A DNA stretch of 64,000 nucleotides from NCBI RefSeq assembly GCF_000698125.1, contig NZ_BAXA01000005.1, positions 1 through 64,000 of the forward strand. Reading direction: 5' to 3'. Shown here one piece after another: positions 55,032 to 63,312 of this stretch (within the stretch, counting starts at the first letter, position 1; each line of letters opens with the position of its first letter). Under the pieces are notes generated by a model. That model ran no database searches. It worked only from the letters and a program-made list of their open reading frames with translations, and had not been told where the DNA came from. Origin of the DNA: Geomicrobium sp. JCM 19038. Lineage in GTDB: Bacteria; Bacillota; Bacilli; Bacillales; Marinococcaceae. A program made the position numbers and the translations under genes.

Positions 55032-55670
55032 TTATTTAGTCATCTTCGAAATGAACGTGTACAAATGGTCAAGTGCACGAATGTTCTCGTTGCATTCGCG
55101 CGTGTCGGAACAGACGTATTGAGAATACGACGTATAGTTTCCTTCATCACCACGTTCTTTGTACGAAGTGGTGAATTGCCGTGTTGGTGCATGGTGATTA
55201 CAAATTGAACAGACTCCGTGCACAATGCGTGTATGTAAACGTCCTTCAATTCCGACATGTTTATGATCAACATAGGCAATGATATAACGTCTCTGCTGAC
55301 CGGTGTCGTCCCAGCTAATGTAGGAAGAGAATTTCCGTTCTGACTCTTGAATGGAAATGCGACCAAGCTTTGCTTTGGGGAATAACTGCGTAATTTGTGT
55401 GTTGTTAATCGCAGGAAATGGGATGATTAGTAAGGCTAATTGGTCCAAAAATAGTTGTGCATCCCCTTCATCGTTTAGTTGAGTAGTAAGCGTAATTAAT
55501 CTTTCCTGTTCAGTGGATAGCGATACAAACTGATCAGTAATTCGCTCAATCGCTAGAGATTGGACAGCTTTGATTACATCGTTGTCTATTAAGGTTGCTT
55601 GATTGTAGACAAGCTTGTTCACTTGGTATCTCCATTCGTTGTACTGATCGTTGCGGATGAAAGTTTCCAT
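55032..55670 (-). CDS. FusB/FusC-type EF-G-binding protein with zinc finger
   Basis: 212 residues from the ATG at 55670 (AAAGGA nine bases upstream; an ATG two codons earlier is too close). The N-terminal two thirds are helical (RNDQYNEWRYQVNKLV). The C-terminal part has four zinc ligands: CSICNHH and YVCSDTRECN. This is the layout of the FBP family, whose FusB/FusC members bind EF-G and free ribosomes stalled by fusidic acid. Chromosomal homologues in bacilli probably act as translation factors. Resistance is not shown. Confidence 0.87.
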   Translation of the reverse strand: METFIRNDQYNEWRYQVNKLVYNQATLIDNDVIKAVQSLAIERITDQFVSLSTEQERLITLTTQLNDEGDAQLFLDQLALLIIPFPAINNTQITQLFPKAKLGRISIQESERKFSSYISWDDTGQQRRYIIAYVDHKHVGIEGRLHTRIVHGVCSICNHHAPTRQFTTSYKERGDEGNYTSYSQYVCSDTRECNENIRALDHLYTFISKMTK

Positions 55671-55790
55671 ATGCATACGTCCTTTCTAGAATTCGAGGCG
55701 AGTATAACGCATTTTTTGTATAGATGTACAACAAATAATCATGCAAATTATTTCGAATATTTATTATACTGATATAAAGGAGGCAAGATT

Positions 55791-57193
55791 ATGGAAGAAA
55801 AGCAAAAACTAAAAAAAGTATTGAGCAAGACGGATGCCATTGTATTATCATTCGGTGCAATGATCGGTTGGGGATGGGTTGTCCTTTCTGGTGGCTGGGT
55901 TTCTGATGCCGGCGTGATTGGCGCGATGCTCGCATTCTTAATCGGTGGGGTGCTCGTGCTATGTGTTGGTTTTACTTATTCAGAATTAGCATCATCGATG
56001 CCTAAAGTTGGTGGAGAACATTCGTATGCGCTACGTGGAATAGGTCCAAGAGGTTCATTTATTGCTTCGTGGGCGATTGCGCTTGGGTACGTGTCGGTCG
56101 TAGCTTTTGAGGCCGTTGCTTTACCTAACGTTGTAGAGTACTTATTCCCGAATTATAAAGTTGGTACATGTACAGCGTGACGGGATACGATGTGTACTTT
56201 ACTTGGGTATTAGTTGGGGTAGCAGGCTCTTTGTTTATCGCCTGGATCAATTATATCGGAATTAAATTCGCTTCATTCGTACAGATGATTCTCACACTAA
56301 TGATAGTGCTCGTTGGTTTATTGTTAATTTTTGGGGGAGCTGTCAATGGGGACATTGCAAATGCAGATCCATTGTGGGTAACGAGTACGACGGGACTATT
56401 GGCGGTTATGATTATGACGCCATTCCTCTTTGTTGGCTTTGATGTCATCCCACAAGCGGCTGAAGAGATGAACGTTAAACCGCGTTCAATTGGAAAGCTA
56501 CTTATTGCTTCTTTAATTTGTGCGATTGTGTTTTACTTAGCAGTTATCTATGCTGTGGGTTTCGGTCTAGGTTCAGCAGAACGAGAGCAATCGGTGTTGC
56601 CGACGGCAGATGCGATGGTTAACTTGTTCGGCGGAGAAATATTTGGAACGATTCTCGTTCTAGGCGGGATTGCAGGGATCATGACAAGTTGGAATGCCTT
56701 TATTATTGGGGGAAGTCGAATCATATTTGCGATGGCGGATACAAAAATGTTGCCTAAATGGTTTGCGAAAGTTCACCCGAAATACGGTACGCCATCCAAT
56801 GCGATTTGGTTTATCGGAATACTGTCGGCGATCAGTCCATTTTTCGGTGCACCGATGCTCGGTTGGCTTGTCGATGCAGGCGGTCTTACGATTGTCGTTG
56901 CGTATTTAATGGTTGCGGTATCGTTTTTATTCTTACGTAAAAATGAACCTGCGATGGTTCGTCCATTTAAAGCGGGTCGTTCTTCAATCTTCGGTTGGCT
57001 GGCACTCGTCATGAGTATTTTCTTCGCTGTTCAATATCTACCAGGAATGCCTGCTGGTCTTGGGTGGCATGAATGGGTCATTTTACTAGGTTGGTGGATA
57101 ATCGGGGCATACTTTGCTATTACTCGTTACAATCAATACAAAACATTGACGTATGAAGATGATATTCATGATTTGGATGAGCGAATTAGTTAA
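55791..57193 (+). pseudogene. APC-family amino acid permease, frameshifted
   Basis: AAAGGAGG precedes the ATG. AIVLSFGAMIGWGWVVLSGGW matches the first segment of APC permeases (GxG motif), followed by MPKVGGEHSYALRG. One A is missing at GGTACATG (56163-56170). Restored, the join reads YKVGTMYSVTGYDVYF, and the protein is ~468 residues with 12 segments. The C-terminal tail is acidic (YEDDIHDLDERIS). It imports an amino acid or amine using a cation gradient. Substrate unknown. Confidence 0.87.
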
Positions 57194-57205
57194 TCGTATT
57201 GCAAT

Positions 57206-57240
57206 AAGCATGAGGGATCAGTCAGTTCCTCATGCTTTTA
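57206..57240. terminator. Bidirectional terminator
   Basis: AAGCATGAGG (57206-57215) pairs with CCTCATGCTT (57228-57237), then TTA. It separates the permease gene from the convergent small membrane protein gene. Confidence 0.88.
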
Positions 57241-57419
57241 CTTTTGAAATTGTAAGCAATCCCAACCATCATTGCGAATGGAAGTAGAATGACTGTCATT
57301 GTGTTGAAATTCCCTAATCCTATGAACGTTAACGTTGACAAAAAAAGACTAATGAAGATGATGAGCAATAAGGTTATGACATATACAGTTAACGGGATGT
57401 TAAGTAGAATCGTTTTCAC
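57222..57419 (-). CDS. Small two-helix membrane protein (65 residues)
   Basis: GTG start at 57419, with AGGAGGTGAGAAG upstream; a longer in-frame start 30 bases earlier precedes the ribosome site. Two membrane segments (ILLNIPLTVYVITLLLIIFI and MTVILLPFAMMVGIAY) and a basic C-terminus (KSKSMRN). No family recognised. The stop lies inside the shared terminator. Confidence 0.65.
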   Translation of the reverse strand: MKTILLNIPLTVYVITLLLIIFISLFLSTLTFIGLGNFNTMTVILLPFAMMVGIAYNFKSKSMRN

Positions 57420-57515
57420 CTTCTCACCTCCTAAAACAGTAACGTTCATTGTATCATCTGTAATTGCAAAATAACTATGATATGTAAACTAGTTTGTTCA
57501 ATGTTTAACAAACTT

Positions 57516-57623
57516 TAGACAAAGGGTAGAAAATCTGCTATAATGATTGATATTCAGTCACCTTGGGCGCTGACCGCTTGGGGTGGCTCTATTTATTCAC
57601 AAAAAATGACTGATATTCAGTCA
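57516..57623 (+). promoter_or_regulatory. Promoter of the cation efflux gene with two 17-bp operator palindromes
   Basis: TAGACA (57516-57521), 17 bases, TATAAT (57539-57544). Operator 1 TGATTGATATTCAGTCA (57544-57560) begins within the -10. Operator 2 TGACTGATATTCAGTCA (57607-57623) is a perfect 7-3-7 inverted repeat with one difference from the first. Centres are 63 bases (six helical turns) apart. The shape fits a TetR-type repressor; no regulator gene is adjacent. Confidence 0.72.
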
Positions 57624-57644
57624 TGAGAAATAGAGGTAGAAACA

Positions 57645-58546
57645 ATGAATAGGGATACAACCTCAAAAATATTACTTCTTTCCGCTTCCACAGCTTTTGT
57701 GTTTGCGTTATAGGAATTATTTGGGGAATCATCAGTGCATCACAAATGATTCTTTTTGATGGCATCTATTCAATAATTAGTTTGTTCATGTCACTAATCG
57801 CACTAATTGCATCGCAATACGTGCGAAAAGAGGACACAAAAAGGTTTCCTTTCGGAAAAGCATCGATCGAACCGATGGTCGTCATTATACAAGCAATCGT
57901 GATTAGCGTTCTTTGTATTGCTGCAGTATCATCATCGATTATGGCATTGGCTAGTGGTGGACGAGATGTGGCACTCGGGAGTGCACTTTTATATGGAATC
58001 TTCTCTCTTGTCGTCTGTTTTGTCATTCAACAAGTGATGAGAAGAAATCGACACCACTCTGAATTTATAAAGGCAGAATCAGCACAATGGTTGATGGATA
58101 CGTTATTAAGTCTCGCTGTTGTGGTTGGTTTTATTAGTGCAATCTTTTTGCAAAACACAAGCCTTAGTTGGTTTGTTCCTTATATTGATCCGATTATGGT
58201 ATTGCTTGCAGGTGTCTATTTCATGACGGTTCCTATTTCTTTAATTCGAAGAAATGGTCGAGAACTGCTTCACATGTCCTCTGACGCTAGGACCGATCAA
58301 CAAGTGAAGAACGTAGTCACGGAACTTGAAGCAATGTATGGCATTAAAGAGTCCCACATCCGTTCTTCAAAAGTAGGCAGAACGCTTTATATTGATTTTC
58401 ATTTTTTACTTGATGATCAGTCGAAAATTACGTGTGTCGACGATATCGATCAGTTCCGGGAGCAACTGTATGATCGGTTGTCGAATGTAAAACAATCGAA
58501 ATGGATGAACGTTAACTTCACGAAGCAAAAAAAGTGGGCATTATAA
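57645..58546 (+). pseudogene. Cation diffusion facilitator family transporter, frameshifted near the start
   Basis: Starts at the ATG 57645 after AGAGGTAG. After 22 codons (MNRDTTSKILLLSASTAF) a single G is missing at GCGTTATAGG (57705-57714). Restored, FAVIGIIWGIISASQMILFD continues into a ~300-residue protein with six segments. FDGIYSIISLFMS is the TM2 metal-site region and MDTLLSL the TM5 region; the cytosolic domain (DQQVKNVVTELEAMYGIKE, YIDFHFLLDD) follows. It exports divalent cations such as Zn, Mn or Fe. Metal not predictable. Confidence 0.86.
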
Positions 58547-58615
58547 AAAGGTTCACGGAATTGTCCCCTCTCTCGGCAAATGAAATCTAGTAAAGTGAAT
58601 AGTGAGGGGGCGCAT

Positions 58616-58939
58616 ATGAAAAACTTTCAGCTTAAATGGTTTCGAAGAGTAGGATTGGTTGAGGGATTGTCACTCATTACGTTATTGTTTATTGCCATGC
58701 CACTTAAATATATGTTCGGCATTGACCAAGCAGTCTCTATTGTCGGGATGGCGCACGGTGTACTGTTCTTGCTCTACATGTCATTTGTATTTCTTGTCAC
58801 ACTTACAGTGCGTTGGTCTTTGAAGTGGTTTCTTGGGGCAAGTGTGGTCGCAATTATCCCGTTTGGGAACTTCGTGTTCGATGCCAAATTAAAAAATGCA
58901 GACTTTGCACAACCAGAATCGGTTGTAGAAAAAGTATAG
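58616..58939 (+). CDS. DUF3817 membrane protein
   Basis: 107 residues from the ATG at 58616, with GAGGGGGC upstream. LKWFRRVGLVEGLSLITLLF, the PLKYMF motif and GMAHGVLFLLYM match DUF3817 (YdzA-like), with three membrane segments. These small proteins sit in the cytoplasmic membrane; function unknown. The C-terminus is amphipathic (DAKLKNADFAQPE). Confidence 0.85.
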   Translation: MKNFQLKWFRRVGLVEGLSLITLLFIAMPLKYMFGIDQAVSIVGMAHGVLFLLYMSFVFLVTLTVRWSLKWFLGASVVAIIPFGNFVFDAKLKNADFAQPESVVEKV

Positions 58940-58940
58940 A

Positions 58941-58967
58941 AAAAACAGCCCTTGGGCTGTTTTTTTG
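58941..58967 (+). terminator. Intrinsic terminator after the DUF3817 gene
   Basis: AAAACAGCCC (58942-58951) pairs with GGGCTGTTTT (58954-58963) with a TT loop, then TTTT. Confidence 0.9.
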
Positions 58968-58987
58968 TATTGGATCTATCGTTTGAT

Positions 58988-59419
58988 CTATGATTGGACG
59001 TCTCTTCTCATGTCGTCAATCACATCTTTAATCGTCATCGTTTTTAGTTCGTCTTCCATCGCTCGTTGAGCTCGGTGGAAATAATGCTCAACAGACCCTT
59101 GAATTGTTTGACCGACAATACAGTTAGGATTTGGGTTGCTATGAACACTAAAAAGCTCATTATCCTTTACAACATGTACAGCATTGTACACATCAAGTAG
59201 TGTAATTTCCGCATAATCTCTAGCGAATTGAATTCCAGCAACTCCAGGTTGGACGGTGATAAGGTCAGCTTTTTTTAGCATTCCCATAATCTTACGGATA
59301 ACAGCTGCATTCGTATTGACGCTTTCTGCAATGGATTCAGATGTATTGACCGTATTCTTATTTAGTTCAATGAGAGACAAAATGTGTATTCCTACTGAGA
59401 ACCTACTACTAATCGACAC
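58988..59419 (-). CDS. ywnA: Rrf2-family regulator (YwnA-like)
   Basis: 143 residues from a GTG at 59419 (GCAGGTGA upstream), matching the B. subtilis YwnA start. The winged helix is SRFSVGIHILSLIELNKN through AAVIRKIMGMLKKADLI. Only one Cys (NPNCIVGQ) is present, not the three of Fe-S-binding IscR/NsrR, so it probably senses by another route. It is divergent from a YwnB-like gene, the same pairing as in B. subtilis, with palindromic DNA between them. Confidence 0.88.
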   Translation of the reverse strand: MSISSRFSVGIHILSLIELNKNTVNTSESIAESVNTNAAVIRKIMGMLKKADLITVQPGVAGIQFARDYAEITLLDVYNAVHVVKDNELFSVHSNPNPNCIVGQTIQGSVEHYFHRAQRAMEDELKTMTIKDVIDDMRRDVQS

Positions 59420-59503
59420 AGAGTCACCTGCTTTCAAGACAAATGCTTATCGTCCTATTATAGCGTAGAAAAAGACAAGATGCTTCTTGTTAATAAATAC
59501 AAG

Positions 59504-59563
59504 TTGACGAACCGCCCACTTGTAACTATGATGAATACATGTAACTAATTAAATTACAAGTTG
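59504..59563 (+). promoter_or_regulatory. Promoter of the YwnB-like gene with palindromic elements
   Basis: TTGACG (59504-59509), 17 bases, TATGAT (59527-59532). TACAAGT (59498-59504) and ACTTGTA (59518-59524) form an inverted repeat around the -35, and TGTAA (59540-59544) / TTACA (59553-59557) a second one after the -10. They are likely sites for the divergent Rrf2 regulator (inference). Confidence 0.6.
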
Positions 59564-59579
59564 TGGAGGAGACGATCAC

Positions 59580-60215
59580 ATGAAAGTTGCGGTAATCGGA
59601 GCAAGTGGTAAATCTGGACGTTTGATAATGAAGGAAGCATTAAAACGAGGCTATGAAAGTACGGCAATCGTTAGAGATCGTTCGAAAGTGAAAGAAAACG
59701 TCGCAATCATTGAAAAAGATGTATTCGAGCTGACGTCTAATGACTTGGAGCCATTTGATGTTGTCGTGAACGCTTTTGGCACAACTCAGGGTGATGAAGA
59801 TCAACATGTCAAAGTTGGAAACGTATTGATTGATGCATTAAAAGGCTCAACAACACGATTGATCGTTGTTGGAGGGGCTGGAAGTTTGTATGTGGACGAG
59901 CAAAAAACAACACAACTCATGTATACAGCAGAGTTCCCTGAGTTTGCATTAGCTACGGCTAAAGGCCAAAGTGAGAACTTGGACGTTTTACAAAACACAA
60001 CGAACGTAATGTGGACATTTATCAGTCCAGCCGCTTTCTTTGACCCAGATGGGAAGAGAACAGGTGCCTATGAAATAGGTGGCGACTTACTCATCGTAAA
60101 TTCAACAGATGAAAGCTACATTAGCTATGAAGATTATGCGATTGCAGTCGTAGATGAGATTGAACAAGAACAGCATGTGAATCAACGATATACGGTCGTT
60201 GGTGAAAAAGCATAA
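59580..60215 (+). CDS. ywnB: NAD(P)-binding oxidoreductase-like protein (YwnB-like)
   Basis: 211 residues with GTGGAGGAG upstream. MKVAVIGASGKSGRLIMKEA is an NmrA-like NAD(P)-binding fold and VGGAGSLYVDE a family motif. It is an atypical SDR of the YwnB/biliverdin reductase-like group. The gene is divergent from the YwnA-like regulator and is probably its target. Reaction unknown; redox or electrophile stress is a common theme of such pairs. Confidence 0.88.
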   Translation: MKVAVIGASGKSGRLIMKEALKRGYESTAIVRDRSKVKENVAIIEKDVFELTSNDLEPFDVVVNAFGTTQGDEDQHVKVGNVLIDALKGSTTRLIVVGGAGSLYVDEQKTTQLMYTAEFPEFALATAKGQSENLDVLQNTTNVMWTFISPAAFFDPDGKRTGAYEIGGDLLIVNSTDESYISYEDYAIAVVDEIEQEQHVNQRYTVVGEKA

Positions 60216-60221
60216 ACAATC

Positions 60222-60256
60222 AAAGCCCCGCTCCTCAACTGAGGTCGGGGCTTTGT
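60222..60256. terminator. Bidirectional terminator
   Basis: AAAGCCCCG (60222-60230) pairs with CGGGGCTTT (60246-60254), with an inner CCTC/GAGG. Confidence 0.88.
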
Positions 60257-60257
60257 A

Positions 60258-62066
60258 CTAGTTCGTTCTTAATGGGAAGAAGCGATTGATGTTTGCTTTG
60301 ATTGTCTCGTCTTCAATGAGTGGCGGTGCATGATGAGGCTTTAGGCGAGCATCAATGATGACGTTGTCACAACCCCAATGTTTGTGTTTCGTAAAACTAT
60401 TAATTCCGTGCATATCGTGAGAAGGGTTGCTTCTCGTAAATGTGACCCATAAAAAGTTTGAGAGTGTTTCGCTTACAAATGAACTGTCATCGGCAACGAC
60501 AATGAGTGGACATCCATCTAAGTCTTGATGATTTGCTAATTGCTTTGTAACACGTTCAATCTGTTTCTCAGTTTCCTCTACATTAGCATAGTCACCGAGT
60601 TCAATGCTCACAACCCCTGGCATCACGAGTTGTGGATTGTGGATATCTTTGTTTTCTTTTAAAGGTTTCGGTACCTTTGTGGATAAGTCGCGCAATTTAT
60701 CCCCATAGGCGGCAAAGATGACTTTGCTTCCGCTATTAAGACCTGTACCTGAATAATCGAGTGTATCAATGGTTGTATTCGTTTGGAAATGCAGATCGCG
60801 AGATAAGTCAATTCGCTCGAGTACGTATTGCATGAAACCCGCTTCATCGTGTGTACTAATGTCATCATCTGCCGTAATAAACAAATACTTCGCTAAGCTA
60901 AGCTGACCAAATCCGAGAATACGGTTAGCGATCGTTAGCAGTTCCATCGGTTTTTTGACCGGTTGGAATGGTGTATAGCGCTCACTTCCAATCGCAAATA
61001 AAAGGGGATGAACACCTGCAGCATCAACCGCATGGACTTCTTTTACACCAGGCAGTTCTTGTTTTACAGCATCGCCAGTTAATTCATGAATCACGTCACC
61101 GAAACTTGTATCTTCTTGTGGCGGACGACCGACGACTGTAAACGGATAGATCGCGTCTTTTCGTGCGTATACTTTGTGCACGTGCATCACTGGAAATTCG
61201 TGCGTTAAGCTATAGTAACCAAGGTGGTCGCCAAACGGACCTTCCGGCTTCGTATCATCAGGATAAATCTCACCCGTAATCACAAAGTCAGCGTCGTGGC
61301 TAATCATAAACCCATCTTCATAACTGTGACGGAAACGTCGGCCAGATAGGAGGCCCGCAAATAGCATTTCACTTAAGCCTTCTGGGAGAGGCATGACCGC
61401 AGCTACCGTGTGTGCAGGTGGACCTCCAACGAAAATACTTACTTTTAACGGCTCACCCTTTTTAACTGCTTTCGCTTGATGAACGCCAATTCCACGATGA
61501 ATCTGATAATGAAGGCCGACTTCTTTGTTAGGCACGTACTCATTCCCGTTAAGCTGGACACGGTACATGCCAACGTTGGCGTTCATAATCCCAGGCTTGT
61601 CCGGGTCTTCAGAGTACACTTGTGGAAGTGTAATAAACGCTCCACCATCATCTGGCCAAGACTTAATCATCGGCAAGTCAGATAGAGAAATTTCTTCTAG
61701 TTTGGAATGTTTCACACTAGGCAAACGCATCGGCAACGCTTTGACGGCAGAGACGCCCGTTGTGGCATTTTTGAATGGATGCTTTAGAGCGCTCATCGGA
61801 TCATCTCGCATCGCAATGACATCGTTCACACCATCCCACGTTTTACGAAACAGAAACTTCGTTCTCTCCACTGAACCGTACAAGTTCGCGACAGCGCGGT
61901 ACTTAGAGCCTTTTACATTTTCAAAGAGGATGGCGGGACCATTTTCTTCGTACGCTCTTCGTTGAATGGCAGCCATCTCTAAATCAGGATCGACTTCTTC
62001 TTTTATACGTATTAAATCACCGTTTTTTTCTAAATCTAGCAATGCTTCTTCAAGGGTATGATACAT
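60258..62066 (-). CDS. UbiD-family decarboxylase
   Basis: 602 residues; GAGAGG lies ten bases before the ATG. NPDLEMAAIQRRAYEENGPA-type opening, VGMYRVQLNGNEYVP, HRGIGVHQAKA, and the prenyl-FMN/metal-binding EGPFGDHLGYYS are UbiD motifs. UbiD enzymes use prenylated FMN made by UbiX to decarboxylate aromatic or alpha,beta-unsaturated acids reversibly. No ubiX or aromatic pathway gene is adjacent. Longer than E. coli UbiD (about 490), as in the menaquinone-type and vanillate/4-hydroxybenzoate groups. Substrate open. Confidence 0.9.
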   Translation of the reverse strand: MYHTLEEALLDLEKNGDLIRIKEEVDPDLEMAAIQRRAYEENGPAILFENVKGSKYRAVANLYGSVERTKFLFRKTWDGVNDVIAMRDDPMSALKHPFKNATTGVSAVKALPMRLPSVKHSKLEEISLSDLPMIKSWPDDGGAFITLPQVYSEDPDKPGIMNANVGMYRVQLNGNEYVPNKEVGLHYQIHRGIGVHQAKAVKKGEPLKVSIFVGGPPAHTVAAVMPLPEGLSEMLFAGLLSGRRFRHSYEDGFMISHDADFVITGEIYPDDTKPEGPFGDHLGYYSLTHEFPVMHVHKVYARKDAIYPFTVVGRPPQEDTSFGDVIHELTGDAVKQELPGVKEVHAVDAAGVHPLLFAIGSERYTPFQPVKKPMELLTIANRILGFGQLSLAKYLFITADDDISTHDEAGFMQYVLERIDLSRDLHFQTNTTIDTLDYSGTGLNSGSKVIFAAYGDKLRDLSTKVPKPLKENKDIHNPQLVMPGVVSIELGDYANVEETEKQIERVTKQLANHQDLDGCPLIVVADDSSFVSETLSNFLWVTFTRSNPSHDMHGINSFTKHKHWGCDNVIIDARLKPHHAPPLIEDETIKANINRFFPLRTN

Positions 62067-62451
62067 CGTTTTTCAGCCTCTCTTATGAAGAAATTAAACA
62101 CTACAATCATATCACGAGTCGGACAGGGGGTCATGAACAACACAGGTAGAGTAGAAATTACCTTTGGTTTGGCAATGTAATACATGTTATACCAGAAATT
62201 AATAACTGTTTTTCTATTGATGGTTGTTGGCTTCTATAACAACAATAGCGCTTTGAATGGTTCAAACACCTTCAGTGTTATAGCGTAAATCTTGATGACC
62301 AACGATTTTTAGGTGTTATAATGAATGAAGAAGATAGGTGTAGCACCGGAAATTAAAACGTCGATACTATATCGCGCAGTGTTCCCTGAGATTGCCATGT
62401 TTGTGCCTACACAAATGCTCGGACAATAAGTTGAATTTTCTAAAACTTAAC
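62067..62451. other. Gap between the UbiD gene and the acyl-CoA oxidation operon
   Basis: No gene is evident in ~385 bases. A weak small frame (ATG 62321) after TTAGGTG codes for ten residues only. AT-rich sequence with TATAAT-like runs. Confidence 0.4.
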
Positions 62452-62484
62452 TTGACATTCAAAAAGTAAACATTTAGAATTCTA
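62452..62484 (+). promoter_or_regulatory. Promoter of the acyl-CoA oxidation operon
   Basis: TTGACA (62452-62457), 17 bases, TAGAAT (62475-62480). The perfect palindrome TAGAATTCTA (62475-62484) covers the -10. Both signals agree well with sigma-A consensus. Confidence 0.75.
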
Positions 62485-62532
62485 ACTAATTATAAGCTCA
62501 TTTTGCTACTTGAGAATGAAAGGGGTATTCAA

Positions 62533-63300
62533 ATGGAGATTGCTAAGAAGACGGTTGTCGTAACAGGTGGGGCGTCGGGCCTTGGAGAAGCAGTTGTACG
62601 CCAATTTGTTGAAGCAGGAGGAACCGCAGTTATTCTAGATGTAAATGAAGAAAAGGGCGGAGCGTTAGCAGACTCGCTAGAAGATAAAGCTGTTTTCGTA
62701 AAGACAGACGTAACGAATGAAGAAAGTGTTGAAAGCGCTTTAAAAGTTGCGGTTGATCACTTCGGCAAGATCGATGTACTCGTCAATTGCGCGGGTGTAG
62801 GTGGCGCGATGAAGACATTTGGACGTCAAGGAGTTCATGACCTTGCACATTTCACGAAGATTATTAACATCAACCTAATTGGTACATTTAACGTTCTGCG
62901 ATTAGCAGCAGAGAAGATGAGTGAGAACAGTCCTACTGAGCAAGGGGAGCGTGGTGTTATCATCAATACAGCTTCCGTTGCTGCGACAGATGGGCAAATC
63001 GGTCAGGCGGCTTATAGTGCGTCAAAAGGCGGTATTGTCGGAATGACACTGCCGATTGCAAGAGATTTATCTACACTGGGTATTCGTGTGATGACCATTG
63101 CTCCAGGGATCTTTGAAACGCCACTTATGGCAAATGCGCCAGAAAAAGTGAAGAAAGCCCTCGGTGAAATGGTGCCATTCCCACCACGCTTAGGTGAACC
63201 ACCAGAGTTTGCCCAACTCGCACTCAGCATCATTCAAAACCCAATGTTAAATGGAGAAACGATCCGCTTAGACGGTGCCATTCGTATGCAACCAAAATAA
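62533..63300 (+). CDS. SDR 3-hydroxyacyl-CoA dehydrogenase (HSD10-like)
   Basis: 255 residues from the ATG at 62533 with AAAGGGG upstream. [18 protein letters not shown] is the NAD fold, LVNCAGVGG the second motif, and the catalytic Tyr/Lys are in [33 protein letters not shown] and [12 protein letters not shown] are typical of type II (HSD17B10-like) enzymes, which oxidise 2-methyl-3-hydroxyacyl-CoA and straight-chain 3-hydroxyacyl-CoA. It is 12 bases upstream of an acyl-CoA dehydrogenase gene, so fatty or branched-chain acid oxidation is likely. Confidence 0.9.
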   Translation: MEIAKKTVVVTGGASGLGEAVVRQFVEAGGTAVILDVNEEKGGALADSLEDKAVFVKTDVTNEESVESALKVAVDHFGKIDVLVNCAGVGGAMKTFGRQGVHDLAHFTKIININLIGTFNVLRLAAEKMSENSPTEQGERGVIINTASVAATDGQIGQAAYSASKGGIVGMTLPIARDLSTLGIRVMTIAPGIFETPLMANAPEKVKKALGEMVPFPPRLGEPPEFAQLALSIIQNPMLNGETIRLDGAIRMQPK

Positions 63301-63312
63301 TGAGGTGAGACG

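Noticed and set aside
54903-55208. Plus-strand frame of ~101 codons with a weak AGAAGG site
   Set aside because: It crosses the minus-strand terminator at 54991-55017 and lies antisense to the EF-G-binding protein gene. Composition looks like a shadow.
61525-61965. Long plus-strand frame inside the UbiD gene
   Set aside because: Antisense to a fully conserved gene and with no ribosome site.
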